A stretch of 15,367 nucleotides of DNA, taken from positions 1-15,367 of the forward strand of contig CAJLXA010000040.1 in NCBI GenBank assembly GCA_905210485.1, read 5' to 3'. Every line of letters begins with the position of its first letter. Position 1 is the first letter of the stretch. A model generated the notes under the pieces. The model made no database searches and was not told the origin of the DNA. It saw only the letters and a program-made list of their open reading frames with translations. A program made the position numbers and the translations under genes. Below, in pieces: positions 11,431 to 15,367 of the stretch. The DNA comes from an uncultured Eubacteriales bacterium. Its GTDB lineage: Bacteria; Bacillota; Clostridia; Oscillospirales; CAG-272.

Positions 11431-13500
11431 TCACTTGATTCTGTCGAAACGACGATCAAGTTCTGTTTTGGTAAGGCGTATGGCGATCGGCCGTCCGTGC
11501 GGACATACCGTGATGTCGGGCATGCGCAGGATTTTTTCAATCAGCCAGCGAAGCGTGGCGGCGTCGTATATACGGCCGCCTTTGACGGCGCCTTTGCACG
11601 CGATCTGATAAAGGCTTTTCTCCCGGCGTATGGCGGCGGTAACGGCGGGATTGCCGGTGCCCGCGTCCAGTTCGTCGCACATTTTTGTGAAAAGATCGCC
11701 CGCACCGTCCGTCGAAACGGCAGACGGGATCGCCGTCAGCAGTATATCGCCGTTCTTATCATTTTCAAAAGCAAATCCGACGGCAAGGAGTTCACTGCGA
11801 TAGGTATCCGCCGCCGCCTGTTCCTCACAGGTCAGCATGACCGGCAAAGGCAAAAGCAGTCCCTGCGACGCAATACGTCCGTCGTTTTCCGCCTCTTTTT
11901 TCAGTTCTTCAAACAGTACCCGCTCATGCGCCGCATGTTTGTCAATCAGAAGTAACCCCTCGCCGGTTTCCACAAGAAGATAACAGCGGAACGCTTCACC
12001 GATAAAAGTATACGGCGGCAGGTCGCCCTCCTTGTCGTCGGACGGTACTTTTCCGCTCTCCGTGCGGCCGGAAGCAATCGCTTCTTCCGTCGTCGTTGTC
12101 ACAGGGAGCTTTTCCGCTGTATGTGCGGCGGCACAACGTTCACTTTCCGCAATATCGGCCGTATTGTTTCCGTCCGCCGGTTCCCTGCCGTTTTCCGCCG
12201 TCGGCAGAAAAGGATCGGCGTGCACGGCGATTGCTCCGTCTGCCGCACGTTTGTAATGCGAAAGCGTTTCGAGAGAATCCTGCGGCGTCATGCGCGGCGC
12301 TTCCGCTTTCACGCTCTCGTTTGCCGACGGACGAAGATAAGCGGGGATCGGCGTTTCGCTTTTCTTTACTGTCGCCGCGCCGTCTCCGTCAAAACCGATG
12401 GCGATCTGGTCGCGCGTCACGCTGGTCTCATTTTTCGGGAAAGAATGAAGCAGTTCGCGGCCGCGTTCTTCTTTTTTTGTGCGCGTGTCAAGCGACAGTT
12501 CGGGGCGGAACGAAGCATTTTCCAAAGTGGAACGTACGCTGTAATAAACCGCCTCGAAAACCGCCCTCTCGTCCGAAAATTTCACTTCGAGTTTGGCGGG
12601 ATGCACATTCACGTCCACCGCCTTCGGATCAACGTGCAGAAAGAGCGCGCATACGGGAAAACGTTCCGGCGCCATGTAGGATGTATATGCCTGCTCCAGG
12701 GCGGCCATCACCGTTTTGCTTTTCACGAAACGTCCGTTCAGAAACACGTTCTGATAATTGCGATTATTCCGCGAATTGTCACTGCGCCCCACATAGCCGC
12801 CGACCTCTATGCCGTTCACCTTTCCGTCAACCGCCAACAGTTTCTTTGCAAAGTCCGCGCCGCAGAGCGCATACAATGCGTGATAAAGACTGCCGTCGCC
12901 GATCGTTTCAAACTTCACACTGCCGTCGATGACGAGACGGAACGCAATATCGGGGCGAGACATGGCTACTTTCTCGCAAACGGCGGTAACGGCCATGGCC
13001 TCGGTCACGTCTTTCTTCAGGAATTTCCGCCGGGCCGGAACATTGTAAAAAAGGTCTTCCACCGATACGGTCGTACCGTCGGCGCACCCGACGGACGAAA
13101 CGTCAGTAATCTGCCCGGCAGAAGCCTGCAGAATCGTGCCCGTAGAGGCGTCCGGCGTCTTTGAAAGAATCGTAATCTTCGACACCGCCGCTATAGCGGC
13201 CAGCGCTTCGCCGCGAAAGCCGAGGGTCATGATCCCCTCAAGGTCCCCGGCGTCCTTTATTTTGCTTGTGGCATGGCGGCGCAGTGCCACCGGCATATCT
13301 TCGGGGCTCATACCGCAACCGTCGTCCGTCACGCGGATAAGGCGCACGCCGCCCCCCTGGATCTCCACGGTTATATAACGGCCGCCTGCGTCAATGGCGT
13401 TTTCAAGCAGTTCTTTTACGACCGATGACGGCCGCTCCACCACTTCCCCGGCGGCAATCATATTGGCTACTTCAAAGGGAAGCACATTGATTTTTCCCAT
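11431..13500 (-). CDS. mutL: DNA mismatch repair protein MutL
   Basis: 689 residues. It couples mismatch recognition by MutS to strand incision. The N-terminal GHKL ATPase shows LLENAIDAG (31-39), DDGCGM (59-64) and GFRGEAL (94-100). A variable, low-conservation linker spans about 335-495. The C-terminal dimerisation domain carries the endonuclease motif DKHAAHERVLFE (520-531), an ACKG motif with C635 and CPHGRP (666-671), so this is a nicking-type MutL, as expected in organisms without MutH. GAGGTGA seven bases upstream supports the start. It lies 35 bases after mutS in the usual order and is probably co-transcribed with it. The complete motif set argues for a functional protein. Confidence 0.96.
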   Translation of the reverse strand: MGKINVLPFEVANMIAAGEVVERPSSVVKELLENAIDAGGRYITVEIQGGGVRLIRVTDDGCGMSPEDMPVALRRHATSKIKDAGDLEGIMTLGFRGEALAAIAAVSKITILSKTPDASTGTILQASAGQITDVSSVGCADGTTVSVEDLFYNVPARRKFLKKDVTEAMAVTAVCEKVAMSRPDIAFRLVIDGSVKFETIGDGSLYHALYALCGADFAKKLLAVDGKVNGIEVGGYVGRSDNSRNNRNYQNVFLNGRFVKSKTVMAALEQAYTSYMAPERFPVCALFLHVDPKAVDVNVHPAKLEVKFSDERAVFEAVYYSVRSTLENASFRPELSLDTRTKKEERGRELLHSFPKNETSVTRDQIAIGFDGDGAATVKKSETPIPAYLRPSANESVKAEAPRMTPQDSLETLSHYKRAADGAIAVHADPFLPTAENGREPADGNNTADIAESERCAAAHTAEKLPVTTTTEEAIASGRTESGKVPSDDKEGDLPPYTFIGEAFRCYLLVETGEGLLLIDKHAAHERVLFEELKKEAENDGRIASQGLLLPLPVMLTCEEQAAADTYRSELLAVGFAFENDKNGDILLTAIPSAVSTDGAGDLFTKMCDELDAGTGNPAVTAAIRREKSLYQIACKGAVKGGRIYDAATLRWLIEKILRMPDITVCPHGRPIAIRLTKTELDRRFDRIK

Positions 13501-13535
13501 ACAGTCACCTCTTTTCGCATTATTCTGTTATCGGT

Positions 13536-15367
13536 TCAGCCTTTATTCAGCATTTTCTGCATATCAAACAGGAAACTCATCGCCTCGATCGGCGTCACGG
13601 TATTCAGGTCAAGCGCCCGGATTTTATCCGTCACTTCATCGCTGACGCCGCTGCGTAAGGCCGTAAACAGGTCGTTTTCCTCTGCGGCGGGTTCCTGCTT
13701 TTTCGCTTTCGGTTGCGGCTTGTCGCCCGATTCGATCTCGGCAAGAATTTCGCGCGCACGCTTCACGACTTCGTTCGGAACGCCCGCCAGTTTGGCCACT
13801 TCGATGCCGTAACTGTCGTCGGTCGCGCCGCGTACGATCTTCCGCAGAAAGATAATGCCGTCTCCGCGTTTCTTTGCGGCGATATTATAATTCACCACAC
13901 CGGGATACAGGTCTTCCAATACGGTCAGTTCGTGGTAATGCGTAGCGAAAAGCGTCTTGGCGCCGACCTTTTTCCCCAGCGTATACTCCGCAACGGCGCG
14001 GGCAATGCTCATGCCGTCGTATGTACTCGTGCCGCGCCCCACCTCATCATAAACAATCAGCGAATGGGAGGTCGCGTTTTTCAGAATATTGGCAACCTCG
14101 CTCATTTCCAGCATGAACGTAGACTGTCCGGCCGCAAGATCGTCGGAAGCGCCGACGCGGGTAAACACCTTGTCCACAATGCCAATCCGCGCTTCTTTTG
14201 CCGGAACGAAAGAGCCGATCTGCGCCATAATGACGATCAGGGAAACCTGCCGCATATAGGTGGATTTACCGGCCATGTTGGGGCCGGTGATGATGGCCAC
14301 CCGCTCCTCCTTTTCCCCCATAAACGTATCGTTGGGGACAAACAGGCTGTCCTTCAGCACTTTTTCCACCACGGGGTGACGGCCCTCCCGGATCTCGATG
14401 ACCCCGGATTCGTCCACCTCCGGACGGCAGAAGTTATTGTGTACCGCCACGGCGGCAAAGGAGCAGAGAGCGTCGCACTCCGCCACGGCGGCAGCCGGTT
14501 TCTGAACGCGGGCGGCGTTGTCCGCGATCCGCTGGCGCAAGGCGGAGAACAGCTCATATTCCAGTGCCACCACCCGCTCGGAAGCCGTCAGGATCTCATG
14601 CTCCAGATCCTTCAGTTCCTGGGTGATGAACCGCTCGCCGTTGACCAGCGTCTGCTTGCGGATATAGGTCTCCGGCACCAGCTCCTTGAAGGCGTTGGAA
14701 ACTTCAATGTAGTAGCCGAACACCTTGTTGTACTTGATCTTCAGATTTTTAATCCCTGTCTTTTCCTTCTCCTCCGTCTCAAGATCCGCCAGCCATGCCT
14801 TCCCCTCAGTCTTCGCCTTCCGGTACTTGTCGGCTTCCTCGCTGTATCCGTCCTTGATGATGTTTCCCTCGCGGACCGTGATCGGCGGCTCGTCGACAAT
14901 GGAGCGGTCGATCAGCTCATAGAGGTCCCGGAGCGGGTCCAGGTCCTCATTCATCTTCTTTAAGAGCTCGCAGGAGAATTCTCCGAGAATATCTTTGATA
15001 TACGGCAGCATCTCCAGGGAATTCTTAAAGGAGAGAAGGTCTCTCGGGTTCGCTGTCTTGTAACTGATGCGGCCCATGAGGCGTTCCAGGTCGTAGACGG
15101 AATTTAAGTATTCCCGGATCTCCTCCCTGGAAATATAGTTCATGTTCAGTTCCTCGATGGCCTGCTGGCGGCGCTCGATCTCCTCTTTATCGATCAGCGG
15201 CTGTTCAATATAACCACGCAGAGTTCTGGCTCCCATGGCCGTCTTCGTCTTATCAAGCACCCACAAAAGACTTCCTTTTTTTCCTTTTTCTCTCAACGTC
15301 TCACAAAGCTCTAAGTTTCTTCTCGTAGAACTATCGATCACCATATAATTTTCTGTGGAATACACTT
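13536..15367 (-). CDS. mutS: DNA mismatch repair protein MutS, 5' part outside the window, with mosaic codon usage
   Basis: 610 codons of the C-terminal part are visible; the family is about 860-900 residues, so the mismatch-reading domain and part of the connector lie beyond the right edge. The frame is open to the edge and the GTG near 15365 is not its start. Visible parts are the lever and clamp region, then the ATPase with Walker A GPNMAGKST (361-369 of the visible part, bases about 14285-14259) and Walker B DEVGRGTS (440-447), then a Lys/Pro/Glu-rich link and a C-terminal helix (LFDMQKMLNKG). Codon choice changes along the gene. The last 140 bases at the edge use AGA, AAA and TTA; about 15230-14260 uses mainly AAG, GAG, CTG and CGG; from Walker A leftward it matches mutL and the other genes. 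The protein reads intact throughout. Confidence 0.95.
   Translation of the reverse strand, partial: VYSTENYMVIDSSTRRNLELCETLREKGKKGSLLWVLDKTKTAMGARTLRGYIEQPLIDKEEIERRQQAIEELNMNYISREEIREYLNSVYDLERLMGRISYKTANPRDLLSFKNSLEMLPYIKDILGEFSCELLKKMNEDLDPLRDLYELIDRSIVDEPPITVREGNIIKDGYSEEADKYRKAKTEGKAWLADLETEEKEKTGIKNLKIKYNKVFGYYIEVSNAFKELVPETYIRKQTLVNGERFITQELKDLEHEILTASERVVALEYELFSALRQRIADNAARVQKPAAAVAECDALCSFAAVAVHNNFCRPEVDESGVIEIREGRHPVVEKVLKDSLFVPNDTFMGEKEERVAIITGPNMAGKSTYMRQVSLIVIMAQIGSFVPAKEARIGIVDKVFTRVGASDDLAAGQSTFMLEMSEVANILKNATSHSLIVYDEVGRGTSTYDGMSIARAVAEYTLGKKVGAKTLFATHYHELTVLEDLYPGVVNYNIAAKKRGDGIIFLRKIVRGATDDSYGIEVAKLAGVPNEVVKRAREILAEIESGDKPQPKAKKQEPAAEENDLFTALRSGVSDEVTDKIRALDLNTVTPIEAMSFLFDMQKMLNKG

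Noticed and set aside
13713..14963. A 416-codon plus-strand open frame
   Set aside because: It is antisense to the mutS ATPase and lever region, with no family resemblance and no start signal.

Overview
The window looks like chromosomal DNA of a Gram-positive anaerobe of the class Clostridia, probably a gut Oscillospiraceae/Ruminococcaceae-type organism. The reasons are strong AGGAGG-type ribosome binding sites before almost every gene, near-consensus sigma-A promoters, the family make-up (RlmA, the UPF0237/UPF0210 pair, a serine-recombinase remnant) and moderate GC with a preference for C/G-ending codons. The taxon is inferred from sequence character only.

Layout. (1) Positions 1-333 are unlike the rest: no bacterial gene is visible, and the first 73 bases read on the minus strand like the N-terminus of a eukaryotic-type protein kinase. 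(2) Positions 334-4522 lie on the minus strand: a response regulator whose DNA-binding domain is replaced by an acidic stretch and a membrane segment, a lipoprotein HtrA/DegP-type serine protease, the RuvX/YqgF nuclease, and a large membrane protein with three zinc ribbons and a long aspartate-rich loop. (3) A divergent promoter region leads into a plus-strand RlmA-type 23S rRNA methyltransferase, followed by tRNA-Ser(GCU) behind a perfect consensus promoter. (4) Positions 5810-7865 are an accessory patch immediately 3' of the tRNA: an intact small HEPN-like protein with a C-terminal membrane anchor, a broken Vat/CatB-type acyltransferase, the C-terminal piece of a large serine recombinase, a frameshifted small mobile-element-type gene and an intact 55-residue ORF. 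Pieces resembling the tRNA 3' end recur at 6401 and 7348, which suggests repeated integration and decay at this tRNA. (5) From 7866 to the right edge everything is on the minus strand: an unknown four-helix membrane protein, then (reading leftward from the right edge) mutS (5' end outside the window), mutL, tgt, an ACT-domain protein (UPF0237) and a PFL-like protein (UPF0210). The last five are tightly spaced and may form one or two operons for mismatch repair and tRNA queuosine modification.

The most notable points are the tail-anchored HEPN-like protein next to tRNA-Ser, the output-domain swap in the response regulator, the kinase-like left end, and a mutS whose codon usage changes abruptly near the Walker A motif. 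The abrupt changes at both ends raise the possibility that the contig ends are assembly chimeras rather than biology.
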